64,000 nt of DNA, from positions 248,001 through 312,000 of the forward strand of contig NZ_JAPIVS010000006.1 in assembly GCF_026239695.1 (NCBI RefSeq). The letters run 5' to 3'. The notes below the pieces were generated by a model, which worked only from the letters and a program-made list of their open reading frames with translations, was not told the origin of the DNA and did no database searches. Source of the DNA: Pedobacter sp. MC2016-15. Lineage in GTDB: Bacteria; Bacteroidota; Bacteroidia; Sphingobacteriales; Sphingobacteriaceae. Each line of letters begins with the position of its first letter. The stretch's first letter is position 1. Below are positions 16,472 to 27,200 of the stretch, in pieces. The position numbers and the translations under genes were made by a program.

Positions 16472-17623
16472 ATGCCAAATCCGAATGCGAAGTTTTATTC
16501 CGAACTGAGAGAAAACCAGGTCCCCCTGCAGGAACTGCTTTCCAGGGATAGCCTGTTTCATCGTATTCCGGATAACTGGCATGTGATCATTACAGATATT
16601 ACAAATTCTACCGCAGCCGTACAGTCAGGTTTACATCAAACAGTAAACCTGATTGCTACCGGCAGCATCGTGACCGTTTTAAATGTCACGTTCAGGGCTA
16701 ACATCACTATTCCATTTTTCTTTGGTGGTGATGGTGCCACCTTCATTGTTCCGCCCACAGTGATTGACAGTGCCATGAGCGCCCTGCTGAAATTCAAAGA
16801 AAATACGCTCAAAAATTTTAACATTGACCTTCGTGCGGGCACTATACCTGTCAGCAGCATCTACCAGGAAGGACATGAGCTGCGTATCAGTAAATTCAAA
16901 AGTTCCCAAACCCTGTACATACCAATTGTTCTGGGCACCGGCCTGCAGTATGCTGAAAAAGTGATCAAGGGAGACGATTACCTGTATCCTGAACGTGCGC
17001 AACAGCAGTCAGAGCTGGACCTCACCGGGATGTCATGCCGCTGGGATAAGATCGCGCCGCCGGAAAATCATGATGAAGTAGTCACTCTGCTGGCTGTATC
17101 AGGTGCGGAAGTAAAACAGGCAGAGGCCTTCCGCAAGGTAATTGCACTTCTGGACCAGATTTACGGCAAGCCTGAAAAAAGACAACCAATCTCCATCAAC
17201 AAGCTAAAGCTTAAAACAACATTTAACCGCATTGAACTGGAAATGCGTGCCAGCTTCAATGAAGGTAACTTTTTCAAAAAGTTTTATCAATGGTTTACTC
17301 AGCTGTTAGGCCACCTCTATTTTAAAACCCGCAGAGGCAAAGATTATCTGAGTCGCCTCGTGAATATGTCTGATACGCTGGTTATAGACGGCAGGATCAA
17401 TACGGTGATCTCCGGTACAAACTCCCAAAGGCTGCGCCTGCAGGAAAGCCTTGATGAACTGGAGCAGCAGGGCATCATCAAATTTGGCCTGCACGTAAGT
17501 ACAGATGCAGTGATGTCTTGTTATGTGAGGGACCTCAAGGATGATCACATCCATTTTGTGGACGGGTCTGAGGGCGGTTATACCAATGCTGCAAGCGTGC
17601 TTAAAGTAAAATTACGCAGCTAA
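16472..17623 (+). CDS. DUF3095 protein, class III cyclase-like
   Basis: 383 residues from the ATG at 16472, five bases after the DUF2911 stop; a longer frame from 16430 would overlap that gene and is not preferred. The N-terminal half has two segments resembling class III nucleotidyl cyclases: HVIITDITNSTAAVQSG and FFFGGDGATFIV, which would place two Asp near the metal site. The family (DUF3095) is uncharacterised. The C-terminal half carries a further domain with a DLTGMSCRWD segment and a winged-helix-like end. Whether it makes a cyclic nucleotide is unknown. Confidence 0.8.
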   Translation: MPNPNAKFYSELRENQVPLQELLSRDSLFHRIPDNWHVIITDITNSTAAVQSGLHQTVNLIATGSIVTVLNVTFRANITIPFFFGGDGATFIVPPTVIDSAMSALLKFKENTLKNFNIDLRAGTIPVSSIYQEGHELRISKFKSSQTLYIPIVLGTGLQYAEKVIKGDDYLYPERAQQQSELDLTGMSCRWDKIAPPENHDEVVTLLAVSGAEVKQAEAFRKVIALLDQIYGKPEKRQPISINKLKLKTTFNRIELEMRASFNEGNFFKKFYQWFTQLLGHLYFKTRRGKDYLSRLVNMSDTLVIDGRINTVISGTNSQRLRLQESLDELEQQGIIKFGLHVSTDAVMSCYVRDLKDDHIHFVDGSEGGYTNAASVLKVKLRS

Positions 17624-17703
17624 GAATCCTTTGCTCAAAAATTCGATTTTGCTTTGATTTGAAAACGCTAAACAATAGCTTTGATCAATATATCAACCCG
17701 ATC

Positions 17704-18201
17704 ATGCTGCAATACAGAGACGCAAAACTGTCTGACCTCAATAAAATAGTTGACATCTATAACTCAACGATCGCCTCCAGAATGGTGACTGCTGATACAG
17801 AACCAGTTACTACTGAAAGCAAAATGAAATGGTTTGAGGACCACTCTTCTGACAAACGTCCTTTATGGGTCATTGAAGATGAAAATAACCAGATTATTGG
17901 CTGGTTAAGTTTTCAGTCGTTCTACGGCAGGCCAGCTTATAATTCTACGGTAGAAATGAGTGTTTATCTGGATGAACAGCAAAGAGGTAAAGGTTATGGC
18001 AAAGCTGTGCTCAGTTACGCCATAGAAAAAGCACCGGAAATCGGTATTAAAACCCTGCTGGGTTTCATCTTTGCGCATAATGAGCCAAGTATCAAACTGT
18101 TCAGACATTTCGGATTTGAAGACTGGGCTACGCTGCCTGATATTGCTGTACTGGACGGAGAGGAAAGAAGTCTTAAAATCCTGGGTAAACGGATCGCTTA
18201 A
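17704..18201 (+). CDS. GNAT N-acetyltransferase (phosphinothricin/L-methionine sulfoximine type)
   Basis: 165 residues from the ATG at 17704 (MLQYRDAKLSDL); a TTG start at 17659 is possible but would add residues not typical of the family. The acetyl-CoA binding loop is EQQRGKGYGKAVL and the terminal FAHNEPSIKLFRHFGF is characteristic of the Pat subfamily, which acetylates methionine sulfoximine/sulfone and phosphinothricin-like amines. Actual substrate unknown. Confidence 0.87.
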   Translation: MLQYRDAKLSDLNKIVDIYNSTIASRMVTADTEPVTTESKMKWFEDHSSDKRPLWVIEDENNQIIGWLSFQSFYGRPAYNSTVEMSVYLDEQQRGKGYGKAVLSYAIEKAPEIGIKTLLGFIFAHNEPSIKLFRHFGFEDWATLPDIAVLDGEERSLKILGKRIA

Positions 18202-18305
18202 GCACAGGATAAACAGCGGATTTTTATGTCCTTGCAATAATGTTGAATCATGACTGAAATTCATGGATTCTAATTCATAAATTGCTTTGCATAACAATCG
18301 CTCAT

Positions 18306-20510
18306 ATGATCCAAAAGAAATGTATTCTGTTCATTTTGCTCCTGCTTTCTGCGGGAACATATGCCCAGGTAAAAGTCACGGATGCCGCATCGGCACTCAT
18401 TAAACGTGTAGTTCCAAATCATTCCAGCCAGTTTATACTGGAAGAGATCTCCGCACCTGAAAGTGCAAAAGACCGCTTTGAAATTGAAAGCCGGAAAGGT
18501 AAAATCGTACTTCGCGCGGCTAATGGTACTGCCTTTGCTTCGGCGCTGTATTTTTACCTTACAGAATATGCACACTGTCAGATCACCTGGAACGGCACCA
18601 ACTTAAACCTTCCGAAGGTGCTGCCTGTACTGAAAGAAAAAGTAAGCAGAAACAGCCCGTACGACTACCGCTATTACCTGAACTATTGCACGTTCAGCTA
18701 CAGCATGAGCTGGTGGGACTGGGAACGCTGGGAAAAGGAGATCGACTGGATGGCGATGCATGGCATCAATATGCCGCTGGCCATCACGGGTCAGGAATAC
18801 ACCTGGTACCACGTCTATAAGGATATGGGCTTCTCCGATAAAGATATGTCGGAGTTTTTCAGTGGCCCTGCGTTTTTTGGCTGGTTCTACATGGGTAACC
18901 TTGATGCCTGGGGCGGACCGCTGCCAATGAGCTGGATCAATAACCACAAAGACCTGCAGCTAAAGATTGTACAGCGTGAGCGCGAACTTGGTATGAAACC
19001 TGTTCTGCCCGCTTTTACCGGACACGTACCTGCAGCATTTAAAAAGAAATACCCTGCCGCAAAGCTGAAAACAGCAAACTGGACAAACGGATTTGCGGAT
19101 ACCTATATCCTTGATGCGGATGACCCTATGTATGCTGAAGTAGGACGTAAATTCCTGCAGAAACAAACAGAAGTTTATGGTACTGACCATCTGTACTCGG
19201 CAGACACTTTTAATGAGAATGAGCCACCGACAGATGATCCTGCATACCTAACAAAACTGGGAAAAGGTATTTACGAAAACATGAAACAGGTAGACACTGC
19301 TGCCACATGGATCATGCAGGGCTGGTTGTTCTATAGCGACAAAAAATTCTGGAAACAGCCACAGATCGAAGCATTGCTGAAAGATGTGCCAAATGATAAA
19401 ATGATTATCCTGGATCTGGCTACAGAGATTGAACCGGTTTGGAAAACCACCAATGCTTTCCATGGCAAACAATGGATCTGGAATATGCTGCACAATTTCG
19501 GAGGGAACTTAAGTATTTTCGGCAGGATAGATGGCGTAGCCAACAATCCCGCCCTGGCACTGAAAGATCCTAAATCCGGAAACCTGAGAGGTATAGGACT
19601 TACAATGGAAGCTATTGAGCAGACGCCAATATTGTACGAACTGATGACCAGCCATACCTGGCGGGATACTCCTATCGATCTGAAAGAATGGATGCCTTTT
19701 TACCTGCGTAACCGTTACGGTCAGCCCAATGCCAAAGCAAATGCAGCCTGGGATATTGTGAGTAAAACAGCATTTAATGGCAAAACTATACGTGACGGGG
19801 CGGAGTCAATCATCGTGGGGCGCCCGACTTTAGATTCAACAACAGTATGGACAAGAACGAAGTTAAACTACAAGGCACAAGACCTGCTCCCGGCCTGGAA
19901 GCTTATGGTTGAAGCAAGTGACGCGGTAAAAAACAGCGATGGTTTCCAATATGACTTAATTGATATTTCGAGACAGGTCCTGGCAAACTATGCTGCACCT
20001 TTACAGCGCACATGGGTAAAAGCTTACCGCGACAAAGACCTAAAAGCTTTCAGGAGTTCTTCCAAAGCTTATCTTACGCTGATCAGCGATATGGATACTT
20101 TACTGGCCACACGAAAAGACTTTTTGTTAGGTCCATGGATTGCCGATGCCAGAAAATGGGGAACTACGGCGCAGGAGAAAGCATTGTATGAAATGAATGC
20201 GCGGGATCTGGTGACGCTTTGGGGCGACAAGGAGAGTCCGCTTCATGAGTATTCTAACCGTCAGTGGAGTGGCCTGCTCAATGATTTTTACCGCGTTCGC
20301 TGGCAGAAGTATTTTGCCATGCTGGATAAGGCGCTGGTTGATGGTAAGGAGCCTGATTTTGATGGGTTCACCGCACAGATCAAAGACTGGGAATGGAATT
20401 GGGTGAATACACAGAAACCTTATCCCGTTAAAGCTACCGGTGATCCTGTGAGCGTAGCCAGAAAGTATTTCAAAAATTATAATTCAACGATTACAAAGAG
20501 CTATCAATAG
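18306..20510 (+). CDS. Alpha-N-acetylglucosaminidase (GH89)
   Basis: 734 residues from the ATG at 18306, which starts a good signal peptide (MIQKKCILFILLLLSAGTYA); an upstream in-frame ATG at 18282 is less likely. The GH89 fold is clear: N-terminal domain, then DYRYYLNYCTFSYSMSWWDW, GQEYTWY and catalytic-site segments with FNENEPP (Glu near 304) and LDLATEIEPVW (Glu near 373). The family removes terminal alpha-GlcNAc, as human NAGLU does from heparan sulfate and bacterial enzymes do from mucin. Its end overlaps the convergent GH92 gene by 7 bp. Confidence 0.94.
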   Translation: MIQKKCILFILLLLSAGTYAQVKVTDAASALIKRVVPNHSSQFILEEISAPESAKDRFEIESRKGKIVLRAANGTAFASALYFYLTEYAHCQITWNGTNLNLPKVLPVLKEKVSRNSPYDYRYYLNYCTFSYSMSWWDWERWEKEIDWMAMHGINMPLAITGQEYTWYHVYKDMGFSDKDMSEFFSGPAFFGWFYMGNLDAWGGPLPMSWINNHKDLQLKIVQRERELGMKPVLPAFTGHVPAAFKKKYPAAKLKTANWTNGFADTYILDADDPMYAEVGRKFLQKQTEVYGTDHLYSADTFNENEPPTDDPAYLTKLGKGIYENMKQVDTAATWIMQGWLFYSDKKFWKQPQIEALLKDVPNDKMIILDLATEIEPVWKTTNAFHGKQWIWNMLHNFGGNLSIFGRIDGVANNPALALKDPKSGNLRGIGLTMEAIEQTPILYELMTSHTWRDTPIDLKEWMPFYLRNRYGQPNAKANAAWDIVSKTAFNGKTIRDGAESIIVGRPTLDSTTVWTRTKLNYKAQDLLPAWKLMVEASDAVKNSDGFQYDLIDISRQVLANYAAPLQRTWVKAYRDKDLKAFRSSSKAYLTLISDMDTLLATRKDFLLGPWIADARKWGTTAQEKALYEMNARDLVTLWGDKESPLHEYSNRQWSGLLNDFYRVRWQKYFAMLDKALVDGKEPDFDGFTAQIKDWEWNWVNTQKPYPVKATGDPVSVARKYFKNYNSTITKSYQ

Positions 20511-22573
20511 CTTTTCGTAATCGTCATATCAGATATCCAGCGGCTCTCTATACCTACTTTAACAGGCTGATCCGAGGCTGTTATTTTCAGTTCCCCGCCT
20601 TTCATAATTTCCTCATGTGTGATCCAGGTTCTGTCGAGCACCTTACCATTGAGGGTAACCTTTGCGATATACGGGTGCTGGTCGCTGTAGTTTTCAGTAA
20701 CGATATGAAACGCTTTCCCCTTCGGCCATTGAAAGGTAACCGTTGGAAACAGGGGCACATTCAGGTAATAGACCGGTGATCCCACACAGGCCGGAGAAAA
20801 ACCGACAGCAGCAAACACAAACCAGGCTGAGTTGGCACCGGCATCATCATCCATAGTGCGGATAAATGCATCCGGCTGGTTTTTATAAATCCTGTCGATA
20901 AATGGGTCTATACCCCTGCTGTTATCGTTAAAATAATACTGAACGACCGTATCTACCGCCAGTTTATGCACAAGAGCCTGTGATTTATGAGGTTCTGTAG
21001 AAGCATTGTACATATATGGCGCCTGGATATCTGGCTCGTTTGCATGGTTATATTGATCGTTATCAAAGAAATGATCCAGCTGTTTGATATAGGCGGCATC
21101 CCCTCCCATCAGTTCAATCAGGCCTTTCAGATCGAAGGGCGCAAACCAGCGGTATTGCAGGATTGTTCCCTGGTACAACCCCCTGGCAGAAACCTGATCA
21201 ACATCCCTTTTGGTCAGGTCTTCAAAATCTTTTTTCCAGTATGTTTTGTACTCCGCAGCCTTCTTCAGGTATTTCGCACTCAGCTCATCCTTTTTTAAAA
21301 CCTTCAGAATCTGCGACATCGCCCAGGCGTCATAACTGGATTCCAGCGCTTTGTCGGGGTGACTGTAATCCAGGCGGTCCACATCTTTCAGCAATGAATC
21401 ACAGATACCTGCTAAATCTACTTTAAAACCTTTGCGGTAAGCATCCAGCAGGACGACGATGGCGTGTTCAGTTCTGACTGTATTTGAAGGCTCGTGCTGT
21501 GTGGCATAATCTTTTTTACCAAAGGCGTACAGATTAGCAATGGAAGCCGTAATTCCGCTGTACTTTTCCGGGGTTGCAATTGCCAGCAGGGGCAGCTGTG
21601 TACGGTAATTATCCCATATTGCCCAGCCATTATACATCGGTTGTTTAGCATGTTGCAGACTGCCATCTGTGGCACGGTAAGAACCATCTTTCTCTGAAAT
21701 GACGTAGGGCGACTGCATTGTGCGGTATAACAGGGAATAGAACAGCTTTTCACGTTCTGCATCCCCTTTCACATTGATACGGCCTAAAACCTCATCCCAA
21801 CCCTTTATACTTGCAGTTTTCATCTGCGTAAAAGCTCTGCTGTCTGCCGCTGATTTTGCATGCGCAACATCTACAGAAGAAAAAGATACACGGATTTCTG
21901 CACTATTGTCTGAGGGGCTTAATGTCGCCGTCAGTTTATGATTGGCACTGTCAGCCCATTTCACAGGCTTATCGATAGTGATGTAATAATAGATCTTGTA
22001 AGTACCCACATTACAGGTAGTTTTTGCTTCCACAAAACCACTGATGCTTTGCCCCTCCACTTCATGTTCTTCACTCACAAACTGGTTGGCCAGGGTATGT
22101 TTGAGGTCGATATAAAAGCCTTTCTCGCCTGCCGGGAAATCATAATGTTCCAGACCTTGTTTCTCCACTACCGTAAATGCTGCTCTGATCTTGTTGGAGA
22201 AAGCAACTTCGTAATTACCCGGAGATGCAGACTCCGATGTTTTGATCAGCGCAGACGCTGCAGGATTTGTACCCAGGTACGGTTTGATCAGGATATTGCC
22301 GCCACTGCCCTGGCAGCCTACACCTTCGAAACGGTTATGTGTAAAACCAAGAAAGACTTTTGCTTTATGCTCATATCCTGCATGCAGCTTGGGATAGGTC
22401 TGCGGACCGATACTCAGCATACTGAAAGGATAAGTAGCGGCAGGTGTCATTTGGCCATGATCACCGGAAGAGCCCAGGAAAACGTTTACCTGCCCTGATG
22501 GCGAGGTCTGACTGTTGCTTTGGGCGGATGAGAATAGCGGCAAAAGTAACAGTGCAAGAAAAGAATACTTCAT
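20504..22573 (-). CDS. Alpha-mannosidase (GH92)
   Basis: 689 residues with a signal peptide (MKYSFLALLLLPLFSSAQ). GH92 hallmarks: VNVFLGSSGDHGQMTPAATYPFSM near the N-terminus, the HANEPDIQAPYMYN segment with catalytic acidic residue, and MDDDAGANSAWFVFAAVGF with SPVYYLNVPLFP near the C-terminus. GH92 enzymes are calcium-dependent exo-alpha-mannosidases acting on N-glycans and yeast mannan. The gene lies downstream of SusD on the same strand, separated by a strong hairpin. Confidence 0.94.
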   Translation of the reverse strand: MKYSFLALLLLPLFSSAQSNSQTSPSGQVNVFLGSSGDHGQMTPAATYPFSMLSIGPQTYPKLHAGYEHKAKVFLGFTHNRFEGVGCQGSGGNILIKPYLGTNPAASALIKTSESASPGNYEVAFSNKIRAAFTVVEKQGLEHYDFPAGEKGFYIDLKHTLANQFVSEEHEVEGQSISGFVEAKTTCNVGTYKIYYYITIDKPVKWADSANHKLTATLSPSDNSAEIRVSFSSVDVAHAKSAADSRAFTQMKTASIKGWDEVLGRINVKGDAEREKLFYSLLYRTMQSPYVISEKDGSYRATDGSLQHAKQPMYNGWAIWDNYRTQLPLLAIATPEKYSGITASIANLYAFGKKDYATQHEPSNTVRTEHAIVVLLDAYRKGFKVDLAGICDSLLKDVDRLDYSHPDKALESSYDAWAMSQILKVLKKDELSAKYLKKAAEYKTYWKKDFEDLTKRDVDQVSARGLYQGTILQYRWFAPFDLKGLIELMGGDAAYIKQLDHFFDNDQYNHANEPDIQAPYMYNASTEPHKSQALVHKLAVDTVVQYYFNDNSRGIDPFIDRIYKNQPDAFIRTMDDDAGANSAWFVFAAVGFSPACVGSPVYYLNVPLFPTVTFQWPKGKAFHIVTENYSDQHPYIAKVTLNGKVLDRTWITHEEIMKGGELKITASDQPVKVGIESRWISDMTITKSY

Positions 22574-22615
22574 GATATGGGAAATAATGGAAATTTTGGG
22601 TGGAAATTAAACAAT

Positions 22616-22648
22616 AAATGGAGAAGAAAGCAGGTTTCTTCTCCATTT
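22616..22648 (-). terminator. 14-bp perfect hairpin between SusD and GH92
   Basis: AAATGGAGAAGAAA (22616-22629) pairs perfectly with TTTCTTCTCCATTT (22635-22648) around a 5-nt loop. Placed 25 bp after the SusD stop and 43 bp before the GH92 start in transcription direction, it could terminate most transcripts or protect the susCD mRNA 3' end. Confidence 0.6.
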
Positions 22649-22672
22649 GGAGTGTATTGAAGTGGTTACAGC

Positions 22673-24196
22673 TTAATACCCCGGGTTCTGATACATTTTT
22701 TCAGGATTCAGTTTGTACTCATCAAACGGAATCGGGAAGAACCGGTCCTTTGTGGTAAAGTTTGTTAAACGCGCATTTCCAAAATTGCTTTGTGATTTGG
22801 CACGGAAGTAGGCAACCAATTCAGTCGTATTAAAAGTTCTCAGCAAATCGAACCATCTCTTGTGCTCAAAAGCAAGTTCTACCCTTCTTTCATGAAGGAT
22901 GGCCAGTTTAAGTGAAGGATATTTTACACTATATGCAGGTGTTTGACGTGCAACAGCATATAAAGGCATTTGCGCCCTGGCACGAACCATATCCAGATAC
23001 TGGATAGCTACAACATCGTTACCCTGAGCAGCATTCACTTCAGCCAAAAGCAAGATAATGTCTGCAAAACGCATGATAGGCGTATCATTACCTCCCCAGC
23101 CGTTTACTCCAGCTAGATCAGTTCTATCGCGATACTTAGTAACGAAATAGTCTTGTATCTGCGCATTGGTCGCAAATTTTACAGAGTAGGCCATACGCAA
23201 GTCGTTCGGTTCATAATCCTGGATCAGATCAGGTGTCACGTTTCCACCCACACCGAGACCAATCTTTAAGGAGTTGATCGTTTCTCCCAAAGGCTGATTG
23301 TCGGCAGCAATGTTTGAACGGTAAGTAGTATTACCGGCGATGTTCACGATAGAAAAAATCATCTCAGGGTTGGTCCCTTTCTTGGTCACATCAAACACAT
23401 CTGCATAAGGCACACTGCTCAAAGTGGTAAAAGGACGCATATTGAAGGCAGCAGTAAGGTACGTGTTCGCATTTGTCAGATTTTCTGATTTATTAGCGTC
23501 AAAAGTAGAAGCCATAGTCAGGTATACCTGTCCCAATAAGCCATTGATGGCAGCCTTCGAAGTTCTGCCTGCGTTTCCTGTAGGTTGCAGGTTTGGCAAA
23601 TTACTGTTCAGCGCATCTTTAAGATCTGCGACAATCTGTGCGTAAACCGCATCCTGGGGCTGACGATACGTATTGGCAATGATTTCACTGGTTGAAGTCA
23701 GGGTGGTTGTTACCAAGGGTACATCGCCCCATTTTCTAACCAGATGGAAGTAGATCAGGGCACGCAGAAACTTTGCCTCAGCCAGATAGCGTTGTTTAGT
23801 ATCATTGCTGGTAAAAGTTGCCTTATCGATATTGGTAGTGATCGCATTACACTGTGTAATTGTGCCATACAGGCTGGTCCAGTGACGTTTAAGATAGGAG
23901 TTACTTGGCAGGATGGAAAAATCTCCGAACTGAAAAGGCTCACCGGCATTAGACTGGTTATCATTGATACCCGTATCATCAGAACGTTGATCAGTGTATA
24001 GGCCACTGCCCTCTCCAATGTTATCGCCACTGCGCAAAGTAGCATAGGCGGCATTTACCGCGAGTAATACTGAATTTTCACTGGTAAAGAAATCTTCAAC
24101 AGTAGTTGCATTAGGGTCGTTTTTTTCTACGTAACTTTTTTTACATGATGACAGCGTAACCAGCACCAGCAAAAACAGGATTGAATATTTTTTCAT
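22673..24196 (-). CDS. susD: SusD/RagB-family glycan-binding lipoprotein
   Basis: 507 residues from the ATG at 24196; the open frame continues upstream to 24280 but MKKYSILFLLVLVTLSSC gives a proper lipobox (Cys18). RagB/SusD features: N-terminal TVEDFFTSENSVLLAVNAAYATLR, TPR-like helices (AEAKFLRALIYFHLVRKWGDVPLV), and the C-terminal LAILHERRVELAFEHKRWFDLLR block. It forms the lid of the outer-membrane SusCD import complex with the SusC gene that ends 86 bp upstream. Ligand unknown; neighbours point to mannose/GlcNAc-containing glycans. Confidence 0.94.
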   Translation of the reverse strand: MKKYSILFLLVLVTLSSCKKSYVEKNDPNATTVEDFFTSENSVLLAVNAAYATLRSGDNIGEGSGLYTDQRSDDTGINDNQSNAGEPFQFGDFSILPSNSYLKRHWTSLYGTITQCNAITTNIDKATFTSNDTKQRYLAEAKFLRALIYFHLVRKWGDVPLVTTTLTSTSEIIANTYRQPQDAVYAQIVADLKDALNSNLPNLQPTGNAGRTSKAAINGLLGQVYLTMASTFDANKSENLTNANTYLTAAFNMRPFTTLSSVPYADVFDVTKKGTNPEMIFSIVNIAGNTTYRSNIAADNQPLGETINSLKIGLGVGGNVTPDLIQDYEPNDLRMAYSVKFATNAQIQDYFVTKYRDRTDLAGVNGWGGNDTPIMRFADIILLLAEVNAAQGNDVVAIQYLDMVRARAQMPLYAVARQTPAYSVKYPSLKLAILHERRVELAFEHKRWFDLLRTFNTTELVAYFRAKSQSNFGNARLTNFTTKDRFFPIPFDEYKLNPEKMYQNPGY

Positions 24197-24282
24197 GTTA
24201 TTATGCTTTGATAATGCTGAGCAGTCTGCTCCCGGGAAGGCCCGATTAAATTGCTTTTGCTCAGCATTCATATAGATCATTA

Positions 24283-27200
24283 TTAGAAAGTTAATTTGAT
24301 ACCCAGGTTATAAGCTCTTGCTAATGGATAGTTACCATAATCTACACCCGGGGCAAGGTTTGCACTACTGTTTACAGTTTGTCCGGGCGTTAAACCAGAT
24401 GTAAGACCATAATCAACATCAGGATTATATCCTTTATACTTGGTGATGGTGAATGCATTATCTACAGATGCAAATACGCGGATGTTCTGAAGTTTTAAAC
24501 GATTAGCCACCTCTTTAGGGAAATTATAACCCACAATGGCATTGGTCATTCTCAGATAAGAACCGCTTTGCAGGTAGAATGACGACAAACGCGTACTGTT
24601 ACTTTGTGTTCCCGCACGTGAGGCACGATAGTTCAATCCACTTCCTGGTTGTGCCTCAGATCTGTATCTGTCCGCAACCTCCACATATTGGTTACCAGAA
24701 CCTTCGAAGTTGTACAGGTAATAATCCTGTCCATCCAGCACTTTATTACCATACGATCCGTTAAATGACGCACGGAAATCAAATGACTTATAGCTGGTGT
24801 TCAATGCAAATCCGTAAGTGAATTTTGCATAAGGAGTACCAATCACCTGTTTATCAGCATCGTTCACAATGCCATCACCATTCACATCTTCGAAATAAAG
24901 ATCACCTATTTTGGCAGGGTTGGACGATGAAGCAGACGGAGCTACTTTACCCACATTATCGGCAGTTAATCTGCCCAGAACTTTAAATCCGTAGAACATA
25001 CCGATAGGTTGTCCCTGTTGCGTAACGTGTGTAATATAGCCACGCTCAGCTCCGTTAGTGAAGATGGTACTGTTGCCGCCTAAATCCAGAACCTTGTTTC
25101 TGTTGACGTTAATGTTTCCACTGATGCCAAAGTTGAAATCCTTTGTTTGTACGATACGACCATCCAGTTGCAAGTCAAAACCTTTGTTTTCTACCTTACT
25201 GTTATTCAAATTTGTTAATATAGTTGTAGAGCCTGAGATTGCGGAAATTGGCTGTCTGAATAATAAGTCGAATGTTCTACTGATATAATAGTTACCCATG
25301 ATAGACAAACGGTTTTTCAGGATGGTGATGTCTGTACCAAAGTTAAATTGAGAAGTAGATTCCCAACCCAGTGCACGATCTTTGACCGCACCAACCAATA
25401 CGCCGGTACCTACCGTACCTGGTGATCCAAATACTACTCCAGACGGTGAGCCTACTGTTTGGATGGCATTGTAATCACCGATGTTATTGTTACCGGTTAA
25501 TCCCCATGATGCCCTTAACTTCACTGATGATTGCTCACCGAGGAAGTCATTGTACCAATCTTCCTGCGACAGGCTCCATCCAAGTGACACGGAACCAAAA
25601 GTTCCCCATTTGTTGTCAGGACCAAATTTAGAAGAAGCATCTCTTCTTAAGGATCCGGAAATGAAATACTTACCATCATAGTTATACATGGCTCTTCCGA
25701 ATTGAGAAAGCAATGTGGATTCTGTCTTAAATGCATTAGGAATAGTAGTCAGTGCCGGATCTGCACCTCTGTCAGAGATTTCGCCTATGGCATCACTCGT
25801 AAACCCTCTTGCCACAATTCTGGTCAGATCTACCTTGAATTCCTGAGCAGAATAACCTGCCAGCAAGTTAAAATCGTGTTTTCCCAGCTTTTTATTGTAG
25901 GCTAAGGTAAATTCAGCTAATCTATCAGTTTCAGTTTGATTTTGTGCAATGGCATTTGCCGCCGCTATCGAGGCTGGCGAATAAGGAGGGTTACTTCCAC
26001 CCGCACTCAGGCTGGTAGGCAAATAATAATCATATTTCTGTTGGAACACCTGCGTTCCCAGGTTAGTCTTAAATTCAAGACCTTCCAGAATATTAAATGC
26101 AGCATATGCATTGTACGTATTTCTATAGGATGTTCTCTCAGATTTCGTTTCCGCTACAGAAGCCAATGGATTTTCTATACCCTGGATACCGAATTCATTC
26201 GCGAGCGCATTCATTCCGTATTTAATTGGGGCACCATTATCATCTCTCGCAGGCAGGAAAGGTGCGTACAATAAAGCTGCCATCATTGGGCTAAACCTAC
26301 CCTCAGGTACTTCCTGAGATTTACTTTGCGTCATGGAAATATTGGCACCAATTCTTAATCTTTTGGTCACGTTTGCATCAATGTTAGACCTGAAGTTTAT
26401 TGCATTTAATGAGGTATGATCTACGATACCATCCTGATCCTGATAACCACCACTTACATAATATTTAATGTTTTCGGCGCCACCTGAAAAAGATAGGTTA
26501 TGACGTTGGAAGAAAGCATTTCTATACAATTCATCCTGCCAATCGGTATTTGTTGTTGCATCAATTCGTCTTTGGTTGGCAAAATCATAGAACTGCGTTG
26601 GTATCCTTACAGAGGAACCATTTCCTACACGTCTTACACGCGTATCATTATCATCAGAGAACATGGAATCGCTCCAGGTTCCACCGGTGTTAACTACAAA
26701 ATCTTTATAGGCGTTGTTCCGGCCGTCTATCAATAGATCTACAAACTGATTTGCATCTAATAATTTAACTTTTTTACCTAATTGCGTGATACCGCTTTGT
26801 ACATCATATTGGAAAGTACCTTTACCTTCTTTACCTCTTTTGGTAGTAATGATAACAACACCACCCGCAGCTCTGGATCCATAGATCGCAGATGAAGCCG
26901 CATCTTTTAAGATGTCGATAGTTTCAATATCTTCCGGGTTGATGAAAACGTTATTTCCTGCAGGGTATCCATCAATTACATATAATGGATCTGAACCTGC
27001 GTTTAAGGATCCTGTTCCGCGGACACGGATCTTAGTGCTGGCATATGGTGCACCACTGGTTTGTGATACCTGTACACCGGCAATTTTACCAACAAGGGCC
27101 TGACCTACTGTTGGTGCTGTGAGGTTCATTTCTGAAGCTTTCACACTTCCAATAGATCCCGTAACATCAGATTTACGCACTTTTTGGTAACCAATAGCTA

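Noticed and set aside
24197..24280. Upstream extension of the first SusD frame
   Set aside because: It would place the lipobox signal sequence internally; the ATG at 24196 gives a normal lipoprotein signal.
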